A stretch of DNA of 35,227 bases from UBA93 sp964477205 (GTDB lineage: Archaea; Micrarchaeota; Micrarchaeia; Norongarragalinales; Norongarragalinaceae). A program made the position numbers and the translations under genes. The stretch is taken from NCBI GenBank assembly GCA_964477205.1, contig CAYZDE010000006.1, positions 1-35,227 on the forward strand, in the 5' to 3' direction. Below the pieces are notes generated by a model that had not been told where the DNA came from, did not search any database, and worked only from the letters and a program-made list of their open reading frames with translations. Shown here in pieces: positions 23,350-31,539 of the stretch (positions are counted from its first letter, which is position 1; each line of letters begins with the position of its first letter).

Positions 23350-24042
23350 CTACTTGCCTCGGCGGGACTCGGTATTCGAATAAAAGTCTAAAGCGTGATT
23401 GAACTCTGGCTTGTCGAATTCCGGCCAAAGCGAATTCGAAAAGTATAATTCCGAGTGGCACGACTGCCAAGGCATGAAGCCGCTTAAATGGGGCGTGCGC
23501 CCGGTGCGGATTATCAAGTCCGGCTCGACTCGAGTGTACAATCGTGATTCGATTGCATCCTCGTCCACGCAGGCGATTTCGCCTTTTGCGAACGCTTCGG
23601 CAGCCAACCGAGCCGCCCTAACCAGCTCTTCACGCCCGCTGTAAGCAAGGCCTATGTTCACGTTGCACCCGGAATAATCAGCGGTAGCTGCTTCCAGCTC
23701 ATTTAGGGAAGAGTCTAGGCCAACTGGAAGCAGGTCGCGCCTCCCGAAAAACTTCACGCGCGCATTCATATCCGCCAAGCGCTCGTCCTCCAAGGCCTCG
23801 CTCAGCTTGGACTTGATGAGTGAGAATACTACTTTCAACTCCATTTGCGAGCGCTTGTTAAAGTTGTCCAAGCTCAAAGCCCAAAAGGTAATGGAACTCG
23901 CGCCGGCTTCACAAGCCCACTCGGACGCGTCAAAGAAATTCTGTACTCCGCACGCGTAGGCTTTCTCTAAAGAAATGCCACGCTCCTTTGCGAAGCGGCG
24001 GTTCCCGTCCGGGATTACTGCAAGGGAATTCAATTCTCGCAT
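23350..24042 (-). CDS. uppS: cis-Prenyltransferase (UppS / (Z)-polyprenyl diphosphate synthase family)
   Basis: The 230-residue enzyme condenses isopentenyl diphosphate units in cis to form the polyprenyl carrier used for glycan export and protein glycosylation. The catalytic motif IPDGNRRFA with D12 is at the N-terminus, FWALSLDNFNKR is the usual second block, and DLIIRTGRTPHLSGFMPWQ followed by SELYF is the family C-terminal block with its diphosphate-binding Arg. The standard R-L-S is H-L-S here. The length is a little short for the archaeal family (about 250-260). The glycosyltransferase at 20808 would use its product after phosphate removal. Confidence 0.93.
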   Translation of the reverse strand: MRELNSLAVIPDGNRRFAKERGISLEKAYACGVQNFFDASEWACEAGASSITFWALSLDNFNKRSQMELKVVFSLIKSKLSEALEDERLADMNARVKFFGRRDLLPVGLDSSLNELEAATADYSGCNVNIGLAYSGREELVRAARLAAEAFAKGEIACVDEDAIESRLYTRVEPDLIIRTGRTPHLSGFMPWQSCHSELYFSNSLWPEFDKPEFNHALDFYSNTESRRGK

Positions 24043-24068
24043 AATGCTAAACTAATTCCACGAAGCCA

Positions 24069-24080
24069 CTTTTAATAATA
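24069..24080 (+). promoter_or_regulatory. TATA box of the DUF192 / pilus motor operon
   Basis: CTTTTAATAATA is centred about 26 bases before the GTG at 24101. It probably drives the DUF192 gene together with the following pilus ATPase and TadC-like genes, since these are almost contiguous. Confidence 0.5.
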
Positions 24081-24100
24081 GCGCGTTACAACGGTTACTC

Positions 24101-24415
24101 GTGAAAATCCGGAAAGGCAAGCGCATTGCATTCGATTGCGAGATTGCGGGCACTCCGTGGAAAAAATTCAAGGGTATAATGCTCAAGCGCGAGTTCAAGC
24201 CTCTCTTCTTCGACTTCGGAGCGCGCAGGACGGCGATTCACTCGCTCTTCTGCCCGAGCTTTTACGCGATATTCGTTAGTGATAAAAAGCACGTAGTGCA
24301 TGTGGAGTTAGTGAAGCCGTGGCGGCCTTGGGTCGAGCCAAGGAAGCCCGCGCGTTACTTGATTGAATCACCGGACTCGGGGGGCGTCCAGGTAGGTGAC
24401 GAACTGAGGTGGTGA
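24101..24415 (+). CDS. DUF192 family protein
   Basis: The 104-residue protein fits DUF192, a compact beta-fold family of unknown function. Typical parts are the N-terminal TPWKKFKGIMLKREF, the PLFFDFGARRTAIHSLFCPS stretch (the family's H-S-x-F/M motif) and VVHVELVKPW. Unlike many members it has no signal peptide, so it would be cytoplasmic. The start is a GTG 26 bases after a TATA box. The pilus ATPase gene begins one base after its stop, so the two are co-transcribed; a functional link to pilus assembly is possible but unproven. Confidence 0.82.
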   Translation: MKIRKGKRIAFDCEIAGTPWKKFKGIMLKREFKPLFFDFGARRTAIHSLFCPSFYAIFVSDKKHVVHVELVKPWRPWVEPRKPARYLIESPDSGGVQVGDELRW

Positions 24416-24416
24416 A

Positions 24417-25757
24417 TTGGACGCCCTCGGCTGGCGCGTTGAAGGAAACGCCGGCTATGAACTCCCCGAATTGAAATTAACCGAACCGGAACAAGAATTG
24501 CTATCGGAATTACTGGACGCTTACGAAGAGGAAGCAAATGACGCCGAAGCTGCCTTGCGGGAAATACTCAAAGCCCATTGCGAAGAGCACAGGATAATAT
24601 TGGGCAAGGAATCCGCGGACAACATAATTCGCGCCGCCGCATCGAATGCATCCGGTTACGGGCCGTTCGACTTCATGCTCGCCGACGACGAGTTAGAGGA
24701 AATAGCGGTTACCGGCGTAGGCGACCCGGTGCGCGTTTTCCACCGCTCCAAGGGCTGGCTTGAAACGAATTGCTTCATCACGACCATGGAATTCGCATTA
24801 AACACGACGAACAAAATGGCGCGCCCTCTCGGCCGTCGCCTAACCTTGAATAACCCGCGCTTGAACGCGGTGCTCCCTTGCGGCTCACGCTTGCACGCAT
24901 CTATTCACCCGCTAGCGTTGAACGGAGTTGAAATGACCCTCCGCAAGTTCCGTAAGAAGCCGTTCACAATACTCGACTTGGCTTCCAACCAAACCATATC
25001 ATTGGAAGCCGCGGCGTTCCTGTGGCTCAACTTGTACTCGGACGCGTCACTCTTGGTAGCCGGGTCCACGGGCTCAGGAAAAACCACGACGCTCAATGCA
25101 TTATTCTCTTTCATTCCCTTGACGGATAGGGTAGTGATAACCGAGGAAACCCCGGAAATCAACGTTCCTCACGGGCACTGCGTCCGCCTAATAGCGAATG
25201 AAGAACTCGGCATAACCCTCAAGGAAATCGCGAAGGATTCCTTGCGCATGAGACCGGACCGGGTTATAATCGGCGAGGTGCGCGACGAGGGCGAAACCCG
25301 TGCGCTCTTCGACTCAATGCTAGCCGGACAAGCCCGCGGGTCTTATGCCACCTTCCACGCTTCCAGCGCCGGCGAAGCCATCACGCGGTTGAAGTCGCTT
25401 GGAGGGCGCGAAGACGAAGTGAATTCAATCGACTTGATATTAGTGCAGAAACGGTTCCTTCAATACGACGCTAAGTCGCGGACGCAACGGGAAGTTAGGC
25501 GCGTAACCGAAATAAGCGAGGTATGCGAAGGAAAAGCGCGTGCATTATTCGAGTACGACGCGAAAGCAAGAGCACTCGAAAAAACAAGGTACTACTCTAA
25601 ATGCGATTCCTTCAAGCGCTTAGCCAAGAATTACTCTTTTTCCCCGAGTGAACTGGAAGCGGAATGTGAAAAAAGGAGGCGATTCCTTGAAGGGCTTAAC
25701 CATAAGGATAACGAGGAGTTCACGAGGGAAGTGAACGCATACTTATTCGGTGACTGA
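24417..25757 (+). CDS. Type II/IV secretion system ATPase (VirB11/TadA/FlaI family)
   Basis: The 446-residue hexameric ATPase powers assembly of archaeal pili. An N-terminal domain (about residues 1-180, with YGPFDFMLADDELEEIAVTG) precedes the ATPase core. The core has Walker A GSTGSGKT (216-223), an Asp/Glu box ITEETPEI (241-248), Walker B VIIGE (283-287) and the His box YATFHASS (310-317). A charged helical C-terminus follows. The start is TTG at 24417, with GGTGGTGA just before it, overlapping the end of the DUF192 gene. It overlaps the following TadC-like gene by 8 bases. It is the only pilus ATPase in the window and may also serve the pilin cluster at 4156-8945. Confidence 0.94.
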   Translation: MDALGWRVEGNAGYELPELKLTEPEQELLSELLDAYEEEANDAEAALREILKAHCEEHRIILGKESADNIIRAAASNASGYGPFDFMLADDELEEIAVTGVGDPVRVFHRSKGWLETNCFITTMEFALNTTNKMARPLGRRLTLNNPRLNAVLPCGSRLHASIHPLALNGVEMTLRKFRKKPFTILDLASNQTISLEAAAFLWLNLYSDASLLVAGSTGSGKTTTLNALFSFIPLTDRVVITEETPEINVPHGHCVRLIANEELGITLKEIAKDSLRMRPDRVIIGEVRDEGETRALFDSMLAGQARGSYATFHASSAGEAITRLKSLGGREDEVNSIDLILVQKRFLQYDAKSRTQREVRRVTEISEVCEGKARALFEYDAKARALEKTRYYSKCDSFKRLAKNYSFSPSELEAECEKRRRFLEGLNHKDNEEFTREVNAYLFGD

Positions 25758-26583
25758 ATTGTTTGACCGGGCAGCACGCAAACTATCCTTCGACGCTTCG
25801 CACTACTTGAACGCAAGGGAAAAGCAGGCAATGGTAAGAAACTTGCGGGCGGCCGGCTTCAAGACAAAGCCGGGAGAGTGGGCAGGGCTAGCAATCGCTT
25901 CGGCAGCCCTCTCCTTCGCGGTAATGCTCGCGGTGCTTCTCGCTAATGCATTCGGAGCGCTCGAATCAATATCAATAGCATTAACAACAGCAGCACTCGC
26001 CGCCTTCCTCGTCAAGCGCGCGCCCGAGGCAGCGGCGCGCTCGCGTGCGGAAGCAATTGAAGTTGACTTGCCGGCTTGCCTTCGCAGCATCGCAACCGAA
26101 TTATCATTTAACTCTCCTTTCGAACGAGCAATCGAAAGCGCCGCCGGCTACGGGGAGTGCGGGCGTGCATTCGCGAAGGCACTACGCAATGCAAAACGCG
26201 GAAAGCCGTTCCACCAAGCATTAAGGGCAATGGCCGACGATTATGACTCCCTGCAATTAAAGCGCGCTTGCACTCAACTTTCATTTGCCTTCGAGCAAGG
26301 CGAGGCCGCCGGGTTAAGGCAGTTAGCCGGCGAGTTCTCGGCTGCGCAACGCGAACGCGTGAAAAGGTATTCGGCAAAGCAAGGCGTATTGAGCCTCGCG
26401 TTCATCGTGTGCGGCGGAATCGTCCCGGCGTTCTTCGGCGCGTACGCGATAATCGGATCCGCCTTCTTGGACTCATCATTCACTCCCGGCCAAATCCTCT
26501 TTGCGTTCGTCATATTTTTCCCGCTCTTAGACGCAACGGTATTGTACTACTTGCGCTTGAGCGCGCCGAAGGTGCTCGGGTAG
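25750..26583 (+). CDS. TadC-like pilus assembly membrane protein (T2SSF family)
   Basis: The 277-residue protein has two N-terminal spans (about 45-95), a cytoplasmic F domain beginning EVDLPACLRSIATELSFNSPFERAIESAA and containing AFEQGEAAGLRQLAGEF, and two C-terminal spans. It forms the membrane platform for the upstream ATPase. The GTG start overlaps the ATPase gene by 8 bases, and its stop overlaps the next start by one base (TAGTG). This indicates strict co-translation of the motor operon. Confidence 0.87.
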   Translation: MTELFDRAARKLSFDASHYLNAREKQAMVRNLRAAGFKTKPGEWAGLAIASAALSFAVMLAVLLANAFGALESISIALTTAALAAFLVKRAPEAAARSRAEAIEVDLPACLRSIATELSFNSPFERAIESAAGYGECGRAFAKALRNAKRGKPFHQALRAMADDYDSLQLKRACTQLSFAFEQGEAAGLRQLAGEFSAAQRERVKRYSAKQGVLSLAFIVCGGIVPAFFGAYAIIGSAFLDSSFTPGQILFAFVIFFPLLDATVLYYLRLSAPKVLG

Positions 26584-27428
26584 TGCTTGGCAAGAAGAGA
26601 ATACTGGTTGCAGCCGCCTCGGCAGGAGTAATATTAGGGCTCGCCGAATTGCTTTTCCTCGACTTGCCGGTGCACCAAGGCGCGCTATTGTTCTTCGCAA
26701 CCTTATTCGTCCCGCCGTCATTCGCTTACGCTTACACTGATTACACGGATTCGAAGAGGAACAAGGAAATCGAGGCGGCATTACCAGAAGCACTCTTTCA
26801 AGCCGCCTCGTTCCCAGGCGAATCAGGAACCGAAGAGGTCTTACGCTCGATAGCGCACAGCGGTTACGGCGCATTGAGTGTAGAGTTCGCCAAGGCGTGC
26901 AAACGCGTGCGGGCGGGAACGAGCGTGCCGCGCGCCCTGGAAAGGATGGCTAAAGAAAACGATTCGACTTTACTCTCCCGGGTAATCCGATTGCTCTCGA
27001 ACGCTTACGAGCGGGGAGGCAACCAATCACTCGCATTCAAGGAAGCCGCGGAGGAAGCGCTGCAAATGCAATTATTGGAGAAAGAGAACGCCGCTTCGCT
27101 CGCCACCCAGAAGTACACGCTACTGGCGGCCTCGGCAGTACTCGTTCCGGCAATACTCGCGCTGCTATTAAACATCGTTTCCACCTTGGGGGAAGGGCTC
27201 GCTTCGGGAATCCTCGCTTACTCCACGGCTAGTAACGCCGAACGCGAGGCATTACTAAACGCGGTAGCGACCGGAAACGCGGTTTATCTAGCCGCATTCG
27301 CGGCCATGTCCTCTTATTTCGTGGCTTCGTTTGAAGGCAACGCTAAGAAAGCGGTGATTTATGCGGCCTTCACGGTTCCAACTGCGCTCCTCCTCTTCGA
27401 AACCATACGCAACGCAAGCATAATATAA
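26583..27428 (+). CDS. TadC-like pilus assembly membrane protein, second of pair
   Basis: The 281-residue T2SSF-family protein starts at a GTG overlapping the previous stop by one base; a longer frame from 26268 is only overlap with the upstream gene. It shows two N-terminal spans, ALPEALFQAASFPGESGTEEVLRSIAHSGYGALSVEF, NAYERGGNQSLAFKEAAEEAL, and four C-terminal spans. Members of such pairs are thought to assemble as a hetero-oligomer. No pilin gene follows; the next gene is a PAC2-family protein 31 bases on. Confidence 0.87.
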   Translation: MLGKKRILVAAASAGVILGLAELLFLDLPVHQGALLFFATLFVPPSFAYAYTDYTDSKRNKEIEAALPEALFQAASFPGESGTEEVLRSIAHSGYGALSVEFAKACKRVRAGTSVPRALERMAKENDSTLLSRVIRLLSNAYERGGNQSLAFKEAAEEALQMQLLEKENAASLATQKYTLLAASAVLVPAILALLLNIVSTLGEGLASGILAYSTASNAEREALLNAVATGNAVYLAAFAAMSSYFVASFEGNAKKAVIYAAFTVPTALLLFETIRNASII

Positions 27429-27459
27429 ACAACAAGAGTAATTCCAAAAGGTGACGCTC

Positions 27460-28185
27460 ATGAAAGTTGAAATCAAGGAATTCAAGAAGTTCAAGTCCAA
27501 GAACCCGGTAATAATCGAGGGTTTTCCGGGAATAGGCATGATAGGCACCATAAGCGCGGCTTACCTCTCGGAGAAACTCAAAATGAAGCTCGTCGGAGAC
27601 ATTACTTCCAGCCACTTCCCGCCGATATCCGCGATTCACGACTACAAGCCCGTGTCGCCTGCGCGCGTTTACGCTTCTGAAAAGCACGACTTAATCGTGT
27701 TATTCTCCGAATTCGTGATACCCGCTAACATCGTCTACCACTTAACCGAGGAAATCCTGCGCTACGCTAAGGCCAAAAAGGCTAAAACCATTTACTCGCT
27801 CGCGGGCATAATGAACCCGGCTCCGACCAATAAGATTCACGGAATCGCCAGCGACGAGAAAACCGCGAAGCTCTTGAAAAAGAACGGAATCGAATTAATC
27901 AAGGAAGGCGCAACGCAAGGCGTGAGCGGGCTCTTAATAGCGGAGTGCGCGAGCAAGGGCTTCCCGGCCGCGAACATACTAACGGAAACTAACGCGCCAA
28001 TGGACCCGGCAAGCGCCGCCTTACTACTCGACAAGCTATCCGAAGTAATCGGCCTCGACATCGACACTCGCGAATTGCGAAAGGAAGGCAAGGAAATCGA
28101 AGTGAAAATGAAGGGCTCGATTGAGCGAATGCAAAAACTGCACGAGAACTACAAGCAACTCGAGTCCAACCCAATGTACGGTTAA
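27460..28185 (+). CDS. PAC2/DUF75 family protein (proteasome assembly chaperone-like)
   Basis: The 241-residue protein belongs to the PAC2 (DUF75) family, whose eukaryotic member helps assemble the 20S proteasome. The N-terminal NPVIIEGFPGIGMIGTISA is the family signature. GDITSSHFPP, YSLAGIMNPAPTNK and GATQGVSGLLIAECASKG follow, and a charged helical tail ends the protein. Archaeal members (PbaB-like) bind the proteasome in some species. I chose the ATG at 27460 because GGTGA lies 5 bases upstream; the GTG within that site at 27451 would be the alternative start. Confidence 0.88.
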   Translation: MKVEIKEFKKFKSKNPVIIEGFPGIGMIGTISAAYLSEKLKMKLVGDITSSHFPPISAIHDYKPVSPARVYASEKHDLIVLFSEFVIPANIVYHLTEEILRYAKAKKAKTIYSLAGIMNPAPTNKIHGIASDEKTAKLLKKNGIELIKEGATQGVSGLLIAECASKGFPAANILTETNAPMDPASAALLLDKLSEVIGLDIDTRELRKEGKEIEVKMKGSIERMQKLHENYKQLESNPMYG

Positions 28186-28191
28186 GCCACC

Positions 28192-28204
28192 TATTTTTTT
28201 AAAG
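28192..28204 (+). promoter_or_regulatory. TATA box of tRNA-Leu
   Basis: An A/T run (TATTTTTTTAAAG) is centred about 30 bases before the tRNA-Leu 5' end, directly after the PAC2-family stop codon. Confidence 0.5.
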
Positions 28205-28228
28205 TTAGAAACCAAGAAGAATGAGTAT

Positions 28229-28390
28229 GCAGGGGTAGCAAAGCCTGGTCAAATGCGGTGGGTTTAGGGCCCACTCCTCTAGGGGTTCAAGGGTTCGAAT
28301 GAACCTTTTTCTTTGGAAAAGAAAAACGTTCACGAAAAAGAAACGTTTTCAACAAAAAAGAAGAAGGCTCCGATACTCCCTTCCCCTGCA
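28229..28390 (+). tRNA. tRNA-Leu (TAG), interrupted in the T loop
   Basis: The 5' part gives acceptor strand GCAGGGG, D stem GCA/TGC, anticodon stem GTGGG/CCCAC with loop TTTAGGG (anticodon TAG, reading CUA), a long variable arm, and the 5' T stem AAGGG with TTCGAA. The matching 3' T stem CCCTT, acceptor CCCCTGC and discriminator A appear 77 bases later (28378-28390). Removing the insert restores a perfect T arm and acceptor stem. Long variable arm and A73 fit leucine. No CCA is encoded. A Nudix gene starts 6 bases after. Confidence 0.9.
28300..28376 (+). other. 77-base BHB intron in the T loop of tRNA-Leu (position 59/60)
   Basis: Removing 28300-28376 leaves the standard T loop TTCGAAT. A bulge-helix-bulge can be drawn. 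TTCG (28294-28297) pairs with CGAT (28371-28374, one T-T mismatch). The bulges are AAT (28298-28300) and ACT (28375-28377), both cut after the second base. The outer helix is the T stem and the inner helix is GAACC/GGCTC with one mismatch. The insert is A-rich with a strong internal hairpin (28301-28331). The ends could shift by one or two bases. Confidence 0.8.
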
Positions 28391-28395
28391 CTCTA

Positions 28396-28791
28396 ATGAA
28401 GCACGCAATCGCCGTGAAAGCGCTAATAGTTGACTCGGGCCGCGTCCTCTTAATCAAGAGGAACGAGGACGACGAGCACTGCCCCGGCATCTGGGAGGTT
28501 CCGGGAGGGCGGCTCACCGACGGCGAAAACCCGTTAGAAGGACTCAAGCGAGAAGTGCTAGAGGAAACCGGACTCGAAGTGAAAGTGGGCGCGCCCTTGC
28601 AAGTCCACTACTTCACTCGCGACGACGGCCAGCAAATCACGATGCTAGTGTTTGCTTGCTCGCTCCAAGGCGGTGAACTCGCGTGCGGCGACGAGCACTC
28701 GCACTGCGAATGGGTTCCCCTCGCCGAGTGCAGAAAAAAGTTGAGCCCTTATTTTCACGCGGCCATCGACGAATACGAGAAGCGCAATTAA
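28396..28791 (+). CDS. Nudix hydrolase
   Basis: The 131-residue enzyme has a complete Nudix box, GGRLTDGENPLEGLKREVLE followed by ETGLEV (about residues 37-62), matching G-x5-E-x7-R-E-U-x-E-E-x-G-U. The N-terminal KALIVDSGRVLLIKRNEDD and IWEVPGG are as in MutT/ADP-ribose pyrophosphatase-like members. Substrate cannot be assigned; nucleotide clean-up is the usual role. It shares only the short family motifs with the Nudix protein at 12977 and has the base composition of its neighbours, unlike that one. Confidence 0.9.
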   Translation: MKHAIAVKALIVDSGRVLLIKRNEDDEHCPGIWEVPGGRLTDGENPLEGLKREVLEETGLEVKVGAPLQVHYFTRDDGQQITMLVFACSLQGGELACGDEHSHCEWVPLAECRKKLSPYFHAAIDEYEKRN

Positions 28792-28805
28792 ACCAATCTC
28801 TAGGG

Positions 28806-29723
28806 CTACTTCAATTCCTTAACAAAGCTTGAAAAGAAACGGGAAAGGGATTTACCGGACTTTTCGGCAACGCCGGCAACTTCCTCGTGCTTAAGCTCTT
28901 TCGCCAATCCTTCAGGGTAGTTGGTAACCAATCCTAAAGAAAGCAATTCAGCGTCGCTGCCTCTGGCCTTGAGCGCTTGAGCCAAAGCCACGACTTCCGG
29001 AGCGTGCGTCATTGCAAAAGCGTCAGCCCCCGCCTTACTAGCCGCTTTGACTTGATGCGAGGACTCGTACTCCGGGCCGGTATTAGTTTGAACGACTATC
29101 GGCTTGGCAAACCTGCCGCCCATCGAACGAATTGCAGCCACCGCCTTCTTCTTCAGGGAAGGTCCGCACAAGCGGGAGTTCGGGAGCCCCGCGTGGATTA
29201 GAAAACCTTTGTTATACTCCTCGGCGGAAACCTTGTCTAATATTGACTTTGGAAAAATCGTTTTCGAGCGCGCCGTTCCCGGAAGCAAGCCTTTGATGAC
29301 CGCCAACTCTCCCGGCTTCCTGCCCGACTTGAAAACTTTCCTAACCGCGCCTACGCGTGAAAGCTTACCAGGATCCGCCCCTAGAGCGTGAAGGGTGACG
29401 ATTGCCGACGGTTCCAAAGCGGCGATGGTAACGGCGTGAGCGCGGTAAGGCACGGAGTCAGGGGCCCGATAGCGACCAGTAGAATTGTGCCGGTCAAGCA
29501 AAACCACGTTACGATTACTAATGCTTCCGTAGCGAAGTTTTACTTTTCCGAAAGCAGTGATTACTTCCGACTTGCGTTCGTTTTCAAGCTTTGGAGCCGC
29601 TGCGGTACCCGAGATAATCACGAGAGGATTGGAAATGTCCGGCAGGTTGGAAATATTGAAGACTGAATCGTAGTGCTCGCGGGATAACACCGCACTCCTC
29701 TTTTTTCTTGACGCCATTTCCAT
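28806..29723 (-). CDS. Nucleoside phosphorylase (MTAP/PNP family)
   Basis: The 305-residue protein fits the trimeric purine nucleoside / methylthioadenosine phosphorylase family, which splits nucleosides with phosphate into base and (deoxy)ribose 1-phosphate. Family marks are the N-terminal VIISGTA, VVLLDRHNSTGRYRAPDSVPYRAHAVTIAAL (phosphate and ribose site with R-H), a GLVTNYPEGL stretch, and NTGPEYES followed by GADAFAMTHAPEVVAL near residues 220-250. The N-terminal glycine motif is reduced compared with MTAP, so the substrate is unclear. The start ATG has GGAG 8 bases upstream. It lies 12 bases after the hydrogenase gene. With AMP phosphorylase it could feed pentose phosphates from salvaged nucleosides. 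Confidence 0.8.
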   Translation of the reverse strand: MEMASRKKRSAVLSREHYDSVFNISNLPDISNPLVIISGTAAAPKLENERKSEVITAFGKVKLRYGSISNRNVVLLDRHNSTGRYRAPDSVPYRAHAVTIAALEPSAIVTLHALGADPGKLSRVGAVRKVFKSGRKPGELAVIKGLLPGTARSKTIFPKSILDKVSAEEYNKGFLIHAGLPNSRLCGPSLKKKAVAAIRSMGGRFAKPIVVQTNTGPEYESSHQVKAASKAGADAFAMTHAPEVVALAQALKARGSDAELLSLGLVTNYPEGLAKELKHEEVAGVAEKSGKSLSRFFSSFVKELK

Positions 29724-29735
29724 TTTTTTTCTCCT

Positions 29736-30827
29736 TCAAACGCAGTGCTCGCACACATTCTTGTGAATGGTATGCACGATGTGCATCGCTTTCTCCGAGT
29801 GCGGCTCGCCGAGGAAAGAGTCGTAGAGCTCTTTAATCTCAGGGTTCTGCGAAGCCGACTTTAACTCCGCGGACTCGTCTATTGAGTACAACCCCTTACG
29901 GCGCGCTTCCAAGTCCTCTGGCTTCGCAGGGGGTTGACCGGCTCCGCCAACACAACCACCCTTGCAAGCCATTATCTCGATGAAGTGGTACTTCTTCAAG
30001 CGCTCGTCGTCCCCTAATACAGGCATAGCGTTCTTTAGGCAGTTGATTACGAGCACGCTGATTTCCGTGCCGTTAACCTTGAATTTTTCCTCGCGCAATC
30101 CGCTCGATCCGCGTAACGGCTCGGAATTAATTTTTTCAATGGGCAAGCCCGCGAGGAAAGCGTAATTGCGTATGGATGCCTCGCTAACTCCGCCGCTCGA
30201 ACCGAATATTTGGCCGGCTCCCGAGGCTTTACCCATTAGCGAGTCGAAATCGCGCTCTTCCACCGAGTCGAAGTCAACTCCCGCGTCCTTCAACAGCTTC
30301 GCCATTTCAACGGTAGTAACCACTTCGTCAATAACGGTCATGCCGTCGAGCTTGAAGAGCGGGTTCGCGGCTTCCGTCTTCTTGATTAGGCAAGGCATTA
30401 AAGCCACGGAGTAAACCTCCTCGGGCTTAACTCCCTTCTTCTCGCAGAAGTAGGTCTTGACTAGCGAGCCCGTGACAATCATCGGGCTCTGCACGCTCAC
30501 GATGTTCGGGACGAGTCGAGGGTAAGCGTGTTCAATGAATAATACCGCGCCTGGGCAGCAAGAATTAAAGATAGGGAACGGGCCGCCGGCATCCAACCGC
30601 GCCTTCAAGTCCGCGCCTTCTTCGGCAACGACCACGTCCGCGCCGAAGCTCGTGTCGAAAACGAAGTCGAATCCGAGCGCCTTCAAGGCGCCGACCACGC
30701 GGCGCGTGAGCGGCTCGCCGGGAGCGTGCCCGAACATTTCGCCGAGGGTAACGCGCACGGCGGGCGCGACTTGCAGCACGACCTTCTTCTTCGGATTCCT
30801 TAACGCTTTCAATAAAGATTCACTCAT
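29736..30827 (-). CDS. Compact [FeFe] hydrogenase, H-cluster domain only
   Basis: The 363-residue protein is a catalytic [FeFe] hydrogenase domain with no N-terminal ferredoxin-type clusters. It starts at the usual APAVRVTLGEMFG (21-33). The H-cluster motifs are NSCCPG (C90 for proton transfer, C91 ligand), MPCLIKKTE (C146) and IMACKGGCVGG (C288 and C292), so all four cluster cysteines are present. In the first motif the usual Trp after CCPA/G is Ala. The C-terminus has the family-like PHSEKAMHIVHTIH and an unusual CEHCV end. It would interconvert protons and H2 with ferredoxin as partner. Maturases HydE, HydF and HydG are not in the window. Similar ultra-small enzymes have been reported from DPANN archaea. 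Confidence 0.92.
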   Translation of the reverse strand: MSESLLKALRNPKKKVVLQVAPAVRVTLGEMFGHAPGEPLTRRVVGALKALGFDFVFDTSFGADVVVAEEGADLKARLDAGGPFPIFNSCCPGAVLFIEHAYPRLVPNIVSVQSPMIVTGSLVKTYFCEKKGVKPEEVYSVALMPCLIKKTEAANPLFKLDGMTVIDEVVTTVEMAKLLKDAGVDFDSVEERDFDSLMGKASGAGQIFGSSGGVSEASIRNYAFLAGLPIEKINSEPLRGSSGLREEKFKVNGTEISVLVINCLKNAMPVLGDDERLKKYHFIEIMACKGGCVGGAGQPPAKPEDLEARRKGLYSIDESAELKSASQNPEIKELYDSFLGEPHSEKAMHIVHTIHKNVCEHCV

Positions 30828-30858
30828 TTTGTAATACCACCGAATAATAATTCCCTTA

Positions 30859-31539
30859 ATGAAAGTAATTATAATGAAATTATTAATAGTAACGGCTGAC
30901 GACTTCGGCTACCACCCGGACTTCAACGACGGAATACTCGAGTGCATTCGTGCCGGGCGCGTGAACGCGACGAGCGTCACGGTCAAGAGAGGCAAATTCA
31001 GCGACGGGCAAATCAAAGAATTAAAGGCGTCCAAAGCGCGCATTGGCTTGCACGTGGACTTCGGCAGGCCTTTGGATTGGGCGAAGCTGAGTGAAGAAGA
31101 AAAGCGCGAGGGAGTTCTCAAACAGTACGAAGCCTTCAAGGGCTTAATGGGCTTCGAGCCGGGACACCTCGATGGGCACTGTTTTTGCCAGGGGCTGGAC
31201 GAGGTCATAGCCAAGGCAATGATAGACCTCTCATTAGAGAAGGAGATTTACTTGCGAGCTCACGAGGACGATTGGGCACGGCACGACGCACGCGTTGAAA
31301 AGAGCGACAAGTTCTTGAGGCACTTCGGCGAGAACTTCGAGAAGGAGTTGGAAAAGTGCGTTAACGGGTTGAACGAGTTGATGACGCACCCGGCACGCTT
31401 GCGTGAGGGCGCGGACTACTCGTTCACCCGCCTAATTGAAAGAAGGCAAAAAGAACTGGATTGCTTACTCTCGGATTCGTTCAAGCGCGCGCTCGACGAT
31501 AATAAAATTGAAATGGTCGCGTTCGATTCAAAGCGTTGA
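30859..31539 (+). CDS. YdjC/ChbG family carbohydrate deacetylase
   Basis: The 226-residue protein belongs to the YdjC family, whose studied members remove acetyl groups from N-acetylated (di)saccharides such as diacetylchitobiose. The metal-site motifs are TADDFGYHPDFNDGI (Asp-Asp and His), IGLHVDFG (His) and GHLDGHCF (His-x-x-x-His), with a late THPA. It has no signal peptide. Length is about 20 residues short of typical. A second ATG at 30874 begins directly at the conserved strand (MKLLIVTADD) and may be the true start. Its end overlaps the convergent aroD by 12 bases. Confidence 0.88.
   Translation: MKVIIMKLLIVTADDFGYHPDFNDGILECIRAGRVNATSVTVKRGKFSDGQIKELKASKARIGLHVDFGRPLDWAKLSEEEKREGVLKQYEAFKGLMGFEPGHLDGHCFCQGLDEVIAKAMIDLSLEKEIYLRAHEDDWARHDARVEKSDKFLRHFGENFEKELEKCVNGLNELMTHPARLREGADYSFTRLIERRQKELDCLLSDSFKRALDDNKIEMVAFDSKR

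Noticed and set aside
26268..26582. Upstream extension of the second TadC-like frame in the motor operon
   Set aside because: The extension is an Arg-rich out-of-frame overlap with the preceding TadC-like gene. The GTG at 26583 overlaps the previous stop by one base and starts the expected fold.
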